Counted from the stretch's first letter, positions 1 to 10,100 are shown. The stretch is 64,000 bases of DNA from WTFV01 sp965203525 (GCA_965203525.1 OZ241898.1:4650001-4714000), one strand, 5' to 3'. The notes: generated by a model from the sequence alone, not told the origin. Translations and numbers: made by a program.

Positions 1-498
1 GAACACGTAGAAGACGCCGGGGGCCGCGGCCACGGGGCGCCGGCGGAGCACCCGCTCGATCCACGCGCGGAGTTCTTCGTGCCGGAAGAACTTCTGGAAG
101 GTGCGCTTGCCGGTCACGACGCCGTCGCCCTGGAAGTCGACCGCGGCATCCGCCGCCTCCCAGTCGAGGCGGGCGGACACGACGAGGACCTGCCGGGCGA
201 GCTCCCACGCCGCGGCGAGGACGACGGCCCGCTCGCCCGGATCTTCCACGACGTTGACGACGTAGCCGAGGTTGACGACGTCGGAAGGCGTGCGCTCTTC
301 GTCGGGGAAGAATGCCGGGTCCCAGCCGGACACGGGGATCCCCATGCCGTGCAGCCGCAGCAGGTCGTCGCCGCGGCCGCAGCCGTAGTCGAAGAAGGTG
401 CGGTCCTGACGAACGAGCCCGTCGTCGACGGCGAGAGCCACCGGGCGGGACAGCGCATGGCGGCGCATGGCGGTCCGATCGGCTCGTGTCGTGCTCAT
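1..498 (-). CDS. DNA phosphorothioation-associated methyltransferase (TIGR04096-like), partial
   Basis: The gene starts with ATG at 498 and runs off the left edge, so about 166 residues are visible. The protein has a class I SAM-binding motif FDYGCGRGDD (residues about 36-45) and a second conserved block VNLGYVVNVVEDP (about 75-87). The order of blocks, including LSRPVALAVDDGL near the N-terminus and FQKFF further on, matches from memory the putative methyltransferases that travel with dnd phosphorothioation genes. No dnd gene lies inside this window; any partner would have to lie to the left. It is transcribed away from the two-component system, with a 334-bp repeat-bearing gap between them. 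Its substrate is unknown. Family assignment is fairly secure; a functional link to DNA modification is inference. Confidence 0.75.
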   Translation of the reverse strand, partial: MSTTRADRTAMRRHALSRPVALAVDDGLVRQDRTFFDYGCGRGDDLLRLHGMGIPVSGWDPAFFPDEERTPSDVVNLGYVVNVVEDPGERAVVLAAAWELARQVLVVSARLDWEAADAAVDFQGDGVVTGKRTFQKFFRHEELRAWIERVLRRRPVAAAPGVFYVF

Positions 499-567
499 CG
501 GAAACGGCGCGGCCCGGCGCCCCGGCGGCCCGGCGCATTGTAGCGGCGCGGGTCCGGCGCGGCAGGA

Positions 568-746
568 GCGGCGCGGCCGACCCATCGGACGCGGCTCGCC
601 ATGAAGCCGACCGGCAGGAACGCGGGCTCAACCGCCGGGAGCGGCGCGGCCGACCCATCGGACGCGGCTCGCCGCACCTCTCGTGCACGCTCGACCCGAA
701 CCGGCACTCGCGGGCGGCGCGGCCGACCCCTCGGACGCGGCTCGCC
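568..746. repeat. Three direct repeats of a 33-bp unit with exact 73-bp period
   Basis: Copies lie at 568-600, 641-673 and 714-746. The first two are identical and the third has one change (CCCATCGG to CCCCTCGG). Each core begins GCGGCGCGGCCGACCC and ends GGACGCGGCTCGCC. The two 40-bp intervals between cores do not resemble each other. Geometry superficially recalls a mini-CRISPR, but the core is GC-rich and not palindromic, there are only three units and no cas gene. The same 73-bp spacing recurs elsewhere in the window. Confidence 0.85.
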
Positions 747-817
747 GCACGGTGGCGGCGGCGGACGGCCTGCGCGCCGATCGTCCGGCGCGCGCCCGCG
801 TGACTCGTCCGAGACGT

Positions 818-823
818 TATCCT
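818..823 (+). promoter_or_regulatory. -10-like box before histidine kinase gene
   Basis: TATCCT ends nine bases before the ATG at 833. A start site about 7 nt downstream would leave almost no 5' leader. No convincing -35 is visible. Confidence 0.4.
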
Positions 824-832
824 TGTCGGCGC

Positions 833-1744
833 ATGCATCGCTTCGGCGGGAACCGCAAGCGGTCCGTCGTGCTGGTGGCGCTGCTCGGCGGCGGACTGAT
901 CGCCGTCGCGGCGGCCCTCAACGTCGGCTTCATCGTGGTCAGTTGGCGCGCCGGGCTCCTGGTGCTGCTCGGCGTGATCAGCTTCGTGGTGCTGGTCGGC
1001 GGACTGGTGCTGAACACCGCGTTCCTGATCCGCGAGATCCGCAGGAGCGAGCAGCACGACGCCTTCATCCACGCGGTGACCCACGAGCTGAAGACGCCGC
1101 TGGCGAGCATCAAGCTGTACCTGCAGACGCTGCGCCAACGCGCGCTGCCGGCCGACACGCGGCGCGAGGTCATCGACACGATGCTCGACGATTCGGATCG
1201 CCTGCAGCGGACCATCGATCAGATCCTGCTGGCGGGCAAGACCGGGGACGTCCGCCGCGTCGCGCACCCGGCCGACGTCGACGTGTCGGAGATCGTGCGC
1301 GAATGCGTCTCCCTCGCGGGGAAGCGGCACCACCTCGTGAACGGCGAAGTGGCGTACGTCCGTCGTCCGCCGGACGGGGCGTTCGTGGTGCAGGGCGACC
1401 GCGAGGAGCTGCTCGCGGCGGTCACCAACCTCGTCGACAACGCGATCAAGTACTCCGGGGCCCGGGTGCGGGTGGCGGTGGAGGTCGCCCGCGTCGGCGT
1501 CCGGCGGGTCGCGATCAGCGTTCGCGACCAGGGCATCGGCATCACCGGCGACGAGCTGAAGCGGGTGTTCCGCCGGTTCTACCGCCTGCCGGCGGCGTTG
1601 CGGTCGCGGGTGCGCGGGACCGGTCTCGGCCTGTCGATCGTGCGCGCGGTGGCGCGGCGGCACGGCGGGCGCGCCTACGCGGAGAGCCGGGGCGCCGGTC
1701 GCGGGAGCACCTTCACCCTCGAACTGCCGCTGAAGGCGTCATGA
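833..1744 (+). CDS. Sensor histidine kinase
   Basis: 303-residue membrane histidine kinase that would autophosphorylate and pass phosphate to the response regulator encoded next. Two hydrophobic segments (about 11-36 and 41-66) have almost no periplasmic loop between them, so it probably senses the membrane or an internal cue. The H box HAVTHELKTPL gives phospho-acceptor His84; the N box NLVDNAIKYS, G1 DQGIGI and G2 GTGLGLSI follow in normal order. There is no HAMP or PAS domain. The ATG at 833 is preferred over upstream in-frame starts because those lie in repeat sequence and a -10 box sits just before it. Its stop overlaps the regulator start (ATGA at 1741-1744), implying translational coupling. 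Confidence 0.93.
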   Translation: MHRFGGNRKRSVVLVALLGGGLIAVAAALNVGFIVVSWRAGLLVLLGVISFVVLVGGLVLNTAFLIREIRRSEQHDAFIHAVTHELKTPLASIKLYLQTLRQRALPADTRREVIDTMLDDSDRLQRTIDQILLAGKTGDVRRVAHPADVDVSEIVRECVSLAGKRHHLVNGEVAYVRRPPDGAFVVQGDREELLAAVTNLVDNAIKYSGARVRVAVEVARVGVRRVAISVRDQGIGITGDELKRVFRRFYRLPAALRSRVRGTGLGLSIVRAVARRHGGRAYAESRGAGRGSTFTLELPLKAS

Positions 1745-2472
1745 GCCGCGTCCTCATCGTCGAAGACGAGGAACACCTCGCCGCGGGCCTGAAGCTGAAC
1801 CTCGAGGCGGAAGGCTACGCCGCAGACGTCGAGGAGAACGGCGAGGTGGCCCTGCGCCGGCTCGCCGGCGCCGGCGCGGGCGGGTTCGACGTCGTCCTGC
1901 TCGACGTCATGCTGCCGGGTCTCGACGGTTTCGAGGTGGTGCGCCGGTTGCGGGCCGCGCGGCAGTTCGTGCCGGTGATGCTGCTGACCGCCCGCTCGGG
2001 CACCGACGACGTGCTGCAGGGCTTCGAGGCGGGGGCCGACGACTTCCTGCCGAAGCCGTTCGACCTCTCCATTCTGCTGGCGCGGATCGCCGGTCTGCTC
2101 CGCCGGCGCACGTGGTTGCGGGGCGACGCCGCGGCGGGGCGCGAGCGGGACGTCGACGAGTACCGCTTCGCGGACGTCCGCATCGACTTTCGCAACCAGG
2201 TGCTGCGCCGCGGCGCGTCGGAGCAGCCGTTGACGGTGATGGAGGCGACGCTGCTGCGCTATCTGGTGCGGCACGCGGGGGAGACCGTGTCCCGCAAGGC
2301 GCTCCTGGAGGAAGTGTGGGGGGTGCGGGAGGACACCGACACGCGCACCGTCGACAACTTCGTCGCCCGCCTGCGGCGCTACGTCGAGCCGCGGCCGGCG
2401 CGCCCGCGGCGCCTGCTGACGGTGCGCGGGGTCGGCTACCGGTTCGTCGCCGATCCGGACGGCGACCGGTAG
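1741..2472 (+). CDS. OmpR/PhoB-family response regulator
   Basis: 243-residue regulator with an N-terminal receiver domain (acidic pocket EDE at 8-10, phospho-acceptor Asp55 in LLDVMLPG, Thr83, Lys105) and a C-terminal winged-helix DNA-binding domain. The latter includes LTVMEATLLRYLV, a recognition-helix region DTRTVDNFVARLRRYVE, and the wing ending LLTVRGVGYRF. Start and stop are clear, and the ATG overlaps the kinase stop. It is the obvious partner of the upstream kinase. The regulon cannot be read from the sequence. Confidence 0.95.
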   Translation: MSRVLIVEDEEHLAAGLKLNLEAEGYAADVEENGEVALRRLAGAGAGGFDVVLLDVMLPGLDGFEVVRRLRAARQFVPVMLLTARSGTDDVLQGFEAGADDFLPKPFDLSILLARIAGLLRRRTWLRGDAAAGRERDVDEYRFADVRIDFRNQVLRRGASEQPLTVMEATLLRYLVRHAGETVSRKALLEEVWGVREDTDTRTVDNFVARLRRYVEPRPARPRRLLTVRGVGYRFVADPDGDR

Positions 2473-2593
2473 CCCCCGGCGCCGGGCCGGCGCACCGGCG
2501 CCCGTGGAGCGCGCCCCTTGAAAGACCGAGCTCGACGATCTCGGCAGGCAGCGTCCGGGTCGGCGCCAGGCGCCCGCAGGGGCGCGCCCCCGG

Positions 2594-3460
2594 CTACGCG
2601 GCGTTCTCGGCGGTGACCGCCTTGTCGGCGATCTGCGCGGCGGTGGGGACCTTCACGTCCCAGGCGAGCCCCAGCCACGACATCAGCCTGATCTGCATCC
2701 AGCTCAGGTCGACCTCGCGCCACGTCATCCCGTGCCGGGCGGACGTCGGGTAGGCGTGGTGGTTGTTGTGCCAGCCTTCGCCGAAGGTGATCAGCGCCAC
2801 CCAGAACGAGTTCCTCGAATCGTCGCGGGTCTCGAAGCGGCGGCTGCCCCAGATGTGCGTGGCCGAGTTGATCAGCCACGTGCAGTGCAGACCGACGACG
2901 ACGCGCAGGAACACGCCCCACAGCAGCCACGGCAGGCCGCCGACGGCCAGCAGCGCCAGCCCGAGGACCACCAGCGGCACCCAGTGCCACTTGGTCAGCG
3001 CCCGGTAGAAGGGGTCCTTCATCAGGTCGGGCGCGTACCTGCCCATCGTCTCGATGTCGCCGTGCAACGCTTCGCCGAAGATGGTCCACAGCATGTGCGA
3101 CCACCACTTGCCGTCGCGCGGCGTGTGCGGGTCGCCTTCCCGGTCGGACTTCTGGTGGTGGATGCGATGCAGCGCCGTCCAGAAGATCGGCCCGCCCTGC
3201 AGCGTCAGCGTCGCGCAGAGCGCGAAGAAGTACTCGACGATCTTCGGCGTCTTGTACGAGCGGTGCGTGTGGAGCCGGTGGTACCCCAGCCCGATGCCCC
3301 ACCCGACGCACACCCAGTGCAGCGCCGCGGCGACGAGCACCGCCTCGCGGGTGGTGAAGAACAGGGCGACGACCGCCAGAACGTGAAAGAAGCCGAACGC
3401 GACGGCGGTGCTCCAACTGATCCCGTCCGCGCTTGCGAAGTCTATCTCCCTCGCGGGCAT
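2594..3460 (-). CDS. Acyl-CoA/acyl-lipid fatty acid desaturase
   Basis: 288-residue membrane-bound di-iron desaturase of the stearoyl-CoA desaturase type, which introduces a cis double bond into a fatty acyl chain. All three histidine boxes are present: HRLHTH (61-66), HRIHH (98-102) and HNNHH near residue 236. Hydrophobic hairpins lie at about 20-58 and 160-195. The PHTPRDGKWWSHMLW stretch after box 2 is typical. It converges on the response regulator gene. No cytochrome b5 domain is fused, so an external electron donor is expected. Confidence 0.93.
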   Translation of the reverse strand: MPAREIDFASADGISWSTAVAFGFFHVLAVVALFFTTREAVLVAAALHWVCVGWGIGLGYHRLHTHRSYKTPKIVEYFFALCATLTLQGGPIFWTALHRIHHQKSDREGDPHTPRDGKWWSHMLWTIFGEALHGDIETMGRYAPDLMKDPFYRALTKWHWVPLVVLGLALLAVGGLPWLLWGVFLRVVVGLHCTWLINSATHIWGSRRFETRDDSRNSFWVALITFGEGWHNNHHAYPTSARHGMTWREVDLSWMQIRLMSWLGLAWDVKVPTAAQIADKAVTAENAA

Positions 3461-3627
3461 GGCAACTCCTCGCTCGTCGGTCCCGGGCGCCGGCGCCCGG
3501 ACCGGCGAGCGACAAGCCTACCAGCCGGCATCGCGGGCCGAACGCCGGCCAATGTAATAGTTGTGCAATTTCGACCGAACGCGAAGAACGGACTCGGTGG
3601 ACTCCCGGCGGACGTGCGCCGCGGAGA

Positions 3628-3663
3628 TCAATCGCCGCTCGCCCGGAACTCGGCGCGGGCGGC
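3628..3663. repeat. 36-bp direct repeat, left end of defence island
   Basis: Matches 13553-13588 at 35 of 36 positions, in the same orientation (TCAATCGCCGC, one mismatch, then CGCCCGGAACTCGGCG and onward). The right copy is the last 12 codons including the stop of the TRAP binding-protein gene. The two copies bracket the whole methylase/helicase/nuclease cluster, as an integration or recombination footprint would. Confidence 0.75.
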
Positions 3664-3765
3664 AGCGCCATCGCGGCCAGGGCCGCCCGCGGCAAGCAGC
3701 TCTTCGGCCTTGTGGAGGAACCCGAGGACGCGCGGCAGGTGGGCAGTGCGGGGTGGCGCAGCCAT
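3628..3765 (-). CDS. Small ORF ending in a TatP-like tail
   Basis: A 45-codon frame from ATG at 3765 to TGA at 3628. Its last residues, AARAEFRASGD, match the end of the TRAP binding protein (AARAEFRARGD) in the same frame, because the 36-bp repeat covers this end. The first 30 residues match nothing known to me. It may be only a remnant left by island insertion or recombination rather than an expressed gene. Confidence 0.25.
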   Translation of the reverse strand: MAAPPRTAHLPRVLGFLHKAEELLAAGGPGRDGAAARAEFRASGD

Positions 3766-3792
3766 GGGACTTGGAATCAGGACGGCAGCGGT

Positions 3793-6347
3793 TCACACCG
3801 GGCCGAAGAGATCGGGACGTTGCGCGATCTGGTCACGAACGGGCCGATCGTACCGGATCACGACGACTCGATAACCCAGGTTGACGAGATCGGCGCGAAT
3901 CCGCTGATCTCTATCCATCTGCGCCGGGTCGTCGTGGACGGAGCCGTCGCAGAACACGCAGACGTTCGGCTCGTAGAAGAAGTCCGGGATGCAGTCGGCC
4001 TCCGCCACCGGCCGTTGCGCATCGTCCGGCAGCCGCAGGCGCCCTTCGGCCAGGGCGTCGAGAAAGCGTCGCTCCAGCTCCGAACGGGAATCGGTCCGCG
4101 CACGCAGGTGGGCCAGATGCGTGCGCCAGTCCCGGCCGCCGGTGCGCGGACGCACCTCGCCGTCCGCCAGATCGAGCAGAAGCTGCCGGACACGGTGACG
4201 ATCGAGCGAAAGCGCCTCGAACTGGTTGCCGTAGCTCATCAGGCACTCATGGCAGGCGGCCCGACACTCGGCCCTGACGTCGTTCCCCTCCGGGTCGAAG
4301 TGACAACGCGCCAGCCCGGCGCGGGCCACGCGAACGAGGGCGGCGCGCTCGTCGACCAGCCGGCGCAGGACACCGGCGCCTCCTTCCGCCCGCTCGTACA
4401 GCAACATCGTCCGAAACGGCCCTCGCCCACGCGCTCGGCGCCCAGCTCCGACTCCTCCAGATCGAACGTCTGTTCGCAGCCGCGCTGGAGCGCGTACTGC
4501 AACGTCGCCTGGAGCTCGGGATCGTTCTGCAAGTCGGAACGGACGAATCGCACCAGCAGCAGATTGTGCGTCGCTTCCACCGACAGCCGGATCCGTTCGA
4601 CGCGCCGCTGTCCGGCCGGCGGCGTCCGCCCGGCCGCCGCATCCGTCACGAATTCGCCCGATTCGACGTCGATCAGGAAGCCCGCGTGACCGGCTCCGCG
4701 CCAGCCGTGATTGACGCGGAGCAACGAGGCGGCCGGAGCGTAGATCAAGTGGAGCGTCGGCGTCTCGCCGCACGACACGTCGGCTTCCCGGCGCCGGCCG
4801 GCGGAAGAGTCCGGAGCGAACTGGAAGCAGGTTTCCAGGTCGTAGCCCCGCCGCCCCCGCTCCTCCTCGTCGCAGGTGATCCGCTCCCGCCGCCGCAGAC
4901 GGACGTTCGGCATGTCCACCAGCGCGGCGATCTGGCTGTTCTGCCCGTCGAAACGGACTGCGCAGACGGGACAGAGGTCGAGGGCGCGGTCACAGAAGGC
5001 GCCGCAGGAGCGGCAGAGTCGTCGCTCCACGCGGCGTTCGTCGAGTCCGCCGGCCGGCAACTGGAAACTGGACGATTCCCACTTGGCGCCCTCGTGATAC
5101 ACGAAGTTGCCCGGTCCGAACTCCCGCAACGCCAGAAAGCGGGGCCGGGCGATGAACTCCCCGCCGTCTCCGCGCGGCACCCAGGCGCGCACCGGCAGGG
5201 CCGGAAAGTTGTAGCCGGGCAGAAATCCTTCGCTGGCGAGATAGCGGTACGGGTAGAAGTCGCTCTCTTCGCGGCCGACGCCGCTTTGCAGCAGCAGGTT
5301 GCGCTGGCGGATCGCTTCCTGCTGGCGCCTTGTCGCGGCCGCCTGATCGTTCGGGTTCCGCGCGCGCAGCAGCTCGTGCTGCGCCGCCTGCAGTTGCCGC
5401 ATCGCGGCCCGGTACAATTCCCGCCACCGGTCGAAGGCGCGATCGAAACGTTCCGGCGCCTCGTCGAGCACGCGATCGATCCAGTCGTCGGTGCGCGGTC
5501 CCTTGAAGTCGAACCGCCCGGCGTTCGCCTCCAGCATCCGGCGCACGCGCCGCCGGACTTCCCCGAGGGCCGCCAGCCCCAACCGGATCTGGCGTTGCGC
5601 GTTTGTGTGCAGGCGCAGGTCGTCCGTTTCGGCGTCGAGGACCTGCTCGATGGAATTGCCGAGCGGCAGGCGCACCGCGGCCAGCCAGACGGCGTGGACG
5701 TGGGCCCGACGGAGCGCTTCGTTGTCCAGGTCGATGCGGGGCGGCCGGACCGCGCCCGACACCATCTCGGCGCGGCGCCCGAAGAAGTACCGGTCGTGGC
5801 TGTTGACCGCTCCGCAGTACGTGAGGACCAGCCCCGGTTGTCCCTGCCGGCCGGCCCGGCCGCTTCGCTGGGTGTAGTTGGCCGGCGTCGGCGGCACGTT
5901 GCGCAGGTGGACCACGTCCGACGCACCCGCCCGGTGCGAGACCGCGAACGTCACGCCGTCGACGTCGTGCGCCCGGCGGTTGTACGACAGCTCGTAGTCC
6001 AGCAGCCCCAGAAACGGAACCACCCACGCATCCCGCGTCACGCCGGTCCCCGGATCGCCCGCGCGAATCCGCTCCCGACGGTGACCGAACACCGTCCACA
6101 GCCGCCGCGCGTCCGCAAACGCCTCCGCAATCGCGTCGCCCAAGTGCCGCGACGGGCGGCGCTCCGTCCCGCCACAGGCCGGACGCGCCTCCCCGACGCG
6201 GTCCCCCGACGCCGGCGCCGCCGCAACCGGCGCCGGCGCCGCAAAGTCGATCGGCTGCTGGCCGGGCAGATCCCCCGCCCGGAGCTCGTCGAACACGTCC
6301 GGCCCCAGCAGGCCGCCCTCGATGCGGATCGATGGATGGACGCCCAT
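3793..6347 (-). pseudogene. Chimeric, frameshifted helicase/DUF1998 gene (DrmA/DrmB-like remnant)
   Basis: Frame opens with ATG at 6347. The first ~143 codons (to about 5919) are a near copy of the start of the adenine methylase. They join abruptly to the second half of an SF2 helicase: DVVHLRNVPPTPANYTQRSG with motif VI QRSGRAGR, then a zinc-finger-like CRSCGAFCDRALDLCPVC block and a DUF1998-type region with AECRAACHECLMSYGNQFE. A probable PD-(D/E)XK-like tail follows (IPDFFYEP, CDGSVHDD). Walker A and DEAD-box halves are missing. Near 4411-4413 one base appears lost: the frame reading GEGRFG must shift to continue as RTMLLYERAEGGAG. Such helicases are DISARM DrmA/DrmB relatives. With its ATPase front gone and a frameshift, it is probably inactive. 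Confidence 0.85.
5918..6345. repeat. Duplicated methylase 5' end, copy A
   Basis: About 428 bp repeated in direct orientation at 10201-10628 (offset 4283). By eye there are about 8 mismatches over the first ~380 bp, while the last ~40 bp, which encode the N-terminus, are clearly more diverged. This copy supplies the front of the broken helicase gene. Confidence 0.85.
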
Positions 6348-6353
6348 CGTCCG

Positions 6354-7106
6354 TCAGGCCGCGAACGTGTCCGGACGACGGATGACGAGTTCGCGTTTCG
6401 CCCGGCCGAGGATCACGTCCGGCCCGTCATGGCGGACGGTCCACGAACCGGAACCGTGAACGAACCGGTGGTGGTTGGCGCAGAGGATGCACAGGTTGCG
6501 CGGATGGTGATCGACGGCGCGGGCGACCTGCTCGACGTGATGGACTTCGACGATGACCGCGCCGCTCCCCGCGCCCCAGGCGGCCTCGAAATGCTCGCTG
6601 GCGTCGCAATCGCGCACCATGCACGCGCCGGCGCCGACCGCGTTCAGGACCAGGCGGCGCAGGCCCGCCGGCCTGAGCACGCGCTTGTACTCCTGCACGC
6701 GCCGGCCGCGGTGGTCCTCGCGGTCGGCCAGGTTCACGAGCGCAACGAGGTCCCGGAACTTCAGCGTACCGCTCCTGATCCTGTCGATTCCAGTCGGAGA
6801 CAGCTTGACCTCGGTCGCAACGGCCTCCGCGTCTTTCAGCAAGTGGAGCACCCAGAAGTCGGCGCGGCGCCGCTCCAGCAGCACGTCCTCTCGTTCACCG
6901 AAACTCAGACGCTGCTTGACGTACCGCACCAGACTTTCGCCGCTGACGTTCGGGTTCTGCGGGTTCCGATTGAAGTGTCCGGTCACGATGCGCCCGGTCG
7001 GCAGCAGCAGCGCCACGCCTTGGCTCGCCTTCGGCAGATCTTCGAGCTGGCTCGTGCGGAAGCGGATCATCGTGCCGGTATCGTGCACGAGCTTGCACGG
7101 GATCAT
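6354..7106 (-). CDS. HNH endonuclease
   Basis: 250-residue protein whose C-terminal third is an HNH nuclease. A CMVRDC pair and a CILC pair form the probable zinc knuckle around the catalytic core VEVHHVEQ, followed by HPRNLCILCANHHRFVHG. The N-terminal ~150 residues are not a domain I can name; they include FRTSQLEDLPKASQG and a charged helical stretch. ATG at 7106 overlaps the methylase stop (ATGA), so the two are translationally coupled, and the broken helicase starts 6 bp after its stop. An HNH nuclease is not a standard DISARM component. It may supply the cleavage activity of this variant or be an added restriction gene. Fold is secure, target unknown. Confidence 0.85.
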   Translation of the reverse strand: MIPCKLVHDTGTMIRFRTSQLEDLPKASQGVALLLPTGRIVTGHFNRNPQNPNVSGESLVRYVKQRLSFGEREDVLLERRRADFWVLHLLKDAEAVATEVKLSPTGIDRIRSGTLKFRDLVALVNLADREDHRGRRVQEYKRVLRPAGLRRLVLNAVGAGACMVRDCDASEHFEAAWGAGSGAVIVEVHHVEQVARAVDHHPRNLCILCANHHRFVHGSGSWTVRHDGPDVILGRAKRELVIRRPDTFAA

Positions 7107-10100
7107 CCCGCCGCCTCCAGCAAGGCCGGCGCCAGATCCGGATCGAGATCGAACGCGAACAGCACCGTCCGTTCGATCCGCTCCCGCAGTTCCCGCGAGA
7201 CCTGCGCCTCGGCGCGGGCCGTCGCCTCCGCCGCCTGCGCGGCGGCGTCGAGCGCGTCCCCCACCGTCGAACCGTCGAAGTCGCGGCCCAACGCCGCCAC
7301 CGGCACCGCCGGCAAGGCCCGGAGGTGCCGGATCTTGACTTGCGGAAAGGTCTTCTGGTTCGCGTCCTCCGACGCGGCCCGATGCAGCAACGCGTAGAGC
7401 GCGGAGTTCAGAAAGGCGACGACGACCGTATCCGGCACGCCGTCCATTCCCGCGCAAGCCAGGAGACTGTTGCGGAAATAGGTGGCGCTCCGATGCCGCG
7501 CGGCGATCGGGCGGCTGGCGGTCTGGCGCAGCAGGATGGGCACGTGGCGATAAAAACGCTCCGGCCGGATCCGGCAATATTCGCCCTGCAGCAGCAAGGG
7601 CGCGGTCCAGAGCCACTTCCGGGGAGCCTTGCACAGGAAGGGGACAACGTCCCGTCCTTCGCGCACGGGCGCGTAGTCGGCCGCGCCCGCCGGCTGTTCC
7701 TGCGCGATGAGCTTCCTGGACACGTTGCCGGAATGCACGCCGGGGTCCGCGAACGTCGCGCGCTCGAAACGGGGCTGCCCGGCCAGCAGCGCCAGCAGGT
7801 CGGGCAGCGCACCGGCGGGCTTGCCGTTGCGCCGTCGCACGGCGTCCCCGGCCGCGGCGGTCCGAACCGTATCGGCGACGGACCACGGCGCTTCCGAACC
7901 GTGCGCGCTGTCGGTTCCGGCGACAAGGGAAAACAATCCGACCGGCTGCGCCACCCCGTCGAATGCGTTCTCCCCCGCATCGACGACCGGTCCCGACAAA
8001 CGCGCCCGCGCGCCGACCGCGGCGCGCGCGGGTCCATAGGCCGCCAACTCGCCGACCTGCCGGGGGAGGACGAGGCCGGCGCGGCCCTGCTTCGCCAGCA
8101 GATCGACCGAGAGAACCAGGAACGCCGTGTGGGTCGCCGGCCAGCGCGCCACGCCGGGAAAGCGGTGCAGCAGCGATCGGAGCGCCCCCGGGGAAACGGC
8201 TGCTTTCTGGCGTCCGGTGTAGGACACCCAGGGCGGGTTGCCGAGGACGACGTCGAAGCCGGGTCCGCCGGCGGCGCGGTCGTCGAACACTTCGGGGAAC
8301 TCCAGCGGCCAGTGAAAGAACCGGTGCTCCGCGGACAGAGACTCCGCCAGCGCGAGGTCCCGCGGATCGACGCCCGCCCCGTCGAGGTGGTCCGCCAGCG
8401 GCGCCGTCGTCAAACTCCGCTTCCCCGACCGCAACGCCTGGAAGAACGCCCCGCTCCACAGATCGCACGCCTGCCGCAGCCGACGACGCGCCGCGTCCGC
8501 ATACCGCCCCTCGAACAGCGTCCGCTTCCGCCGCACCGCCTCCGGCGACTCGTCCGCGATCGCCCCCACCGCCCGGCTCAACTCCGAGAAACCGGCCAGC
8601 GCCTCCCCTCCGTCCCACGGCAGACGGCGCTGCCCCGCCTCACGCTCCCGGCGGTTCCGCGCCTTCGTCCGACGCGCCGCCTCCCGGTCGTCCCCCGACA
8701 GCGGCGAGAACGCCGCGTCCGGGACCCCCGACGCCAGCACGCCCACCTCCAGCACCCCCGCCAGCGAGTCCCCGCAACGGACCCGGTGGTCCAGGAACGT
8801 CAGCGGACGCCCCGCCGCGTGGCTCTCGATCCACAGCGCCACCCGGCACAGATCCACCGCCAGCGGGTTCCGGTCCACCCCGTAGATCGACTGCGACACC
8901 ACGTCCCGCACCGCCTCCCGCACCCGCTCCGGCGCCGGCGCCGTCTCCCCCGTACGGATGCGCGCCAGCTCCAGCCCCAAACGCCGCGACGCCGCCAGCA
9001 GAAAGTGCCCCGACCCGCAGGCCGGATCGCACACCCGCAGACCCAGCACCGCGCGCTCCCGATCCGCCGCCGACGCGCACCCCGACAGCCGCGACGCCAG
9101 CACCGGACCGAGCGCCGACCCGACCAGCTCCTCCACCAGCGCCGGCGGCGTGTAGAACGAACCCGTCGACTTCCGCTCCGAACCCGCCGCCAGACGGAAC
9201 GCCAGCCCCCCGTCCGACTCCCGCTCCAGCACCGGCGCGAAGTCCAGCAGGCTCTCGTACACCGAGCCCAGCTCCTCCACGTCCAGCGCCCCGTAGTTGA
9301 CCCGCCGCGGCGGCCCCGACGAACCCTCCCGATACCGAACCACCGGATCGAGCGCCGCCAGCAGATCCCGGTTGCCGATCGTCGCGTCGTCGAACGGCCC
9401 CGGCTGGAACAGATCGCCGTTCAGCACCGGCAGCTCCAGCAGCGCCGCCAGCGGACGGCCGCCCAACGACTGCTCCGGCCGATCCGACGCCAGCACCCGC
9501 CACAGCACCCGCAGCGACTGCCACAGATCGTCGTGGCCGCCGCCGGTCTCCCCCGCCGGCCGGTCGAGACGGCGGCGCAGACGGCCGACCCCGTAATGCG
9601 CCGCATACAGCCCGCTCGCCCCGAGCAGACCCCGGTCCTCCGCCACCAGCAGGAACAGCAGCCGGTACACCAGCGTCAGCAGCGCCCGGTAGAACGCCGC
9701 CGCCGGAAGATGGTCCGGGTCCGAAACGGCACCGTCCGGCGCGGCCCGACGACGCAGACCCGCGTTCTCCGGCCGATCCAGGAAGCCGGCCGCCAACCGC
9801 ACGAGACAGACCTCCACCCCTTCCCGCAGCCGCTCGCGGACCCGGCCCCCCTGCTCCACGCCATGCGCGTAGTACCGCTCCAGAAGACACCCGGACGCAC
9901 CCGACGCGTCCCGCGGCAGCCGCGTCCGGTGCAGCAGCCGGTACAGCGCCTCGAAGTCCGCGAACCGCCGCTCCTCCAGCATCCCCGGCAGGTCGAACTC
10001 CACGTACGCCTGCCGACGCACCGACGCGCAGTCCCGCAGCAGACGCAGCGTGCGCCCGTTGGTCACCACCCCCCACAGCGACTCGGTACGGTTCAGATAC

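Larger units (their letters stand above)
499..832. other. Intergenic region between divergent genes
   Basis: This gap separates the divergent starts of the methyltransferase and the histidine kinase gene. It holds three evenly spaced 33-bp repeats (separate entry) and a -10-like box just before the kinase start. Several frames stay open through it only because of high GC; their translations are low-complexity Arg/Ala/Gly and are not believed to be genes. Confidence 0.7.
3461..3792. other. Intergenic region with island edge
   Basis: Between the desaturase start and the broken helicase gene. It has a short AT-rich patch near 3553-3572 that could serve the desaturase promoter. At 3628-3663 it holds the left copy of the 36-bp repeat also found in the 3' end of the TRAP binding-protein gene, inside a 45-codon minus-strand frame. 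Nothing else is recognisable. Confidence 0.5.

Noticed and set aside
568..746. Mini-CRISPR array (33-bp repeats, 40-bp spacers)
   Set aside because: Only three units, the repeat is extremely GC-rich and not dyadic, there are no cas genes, and the same 73-bp spacing occurs with unrelated sequences elsewhere.
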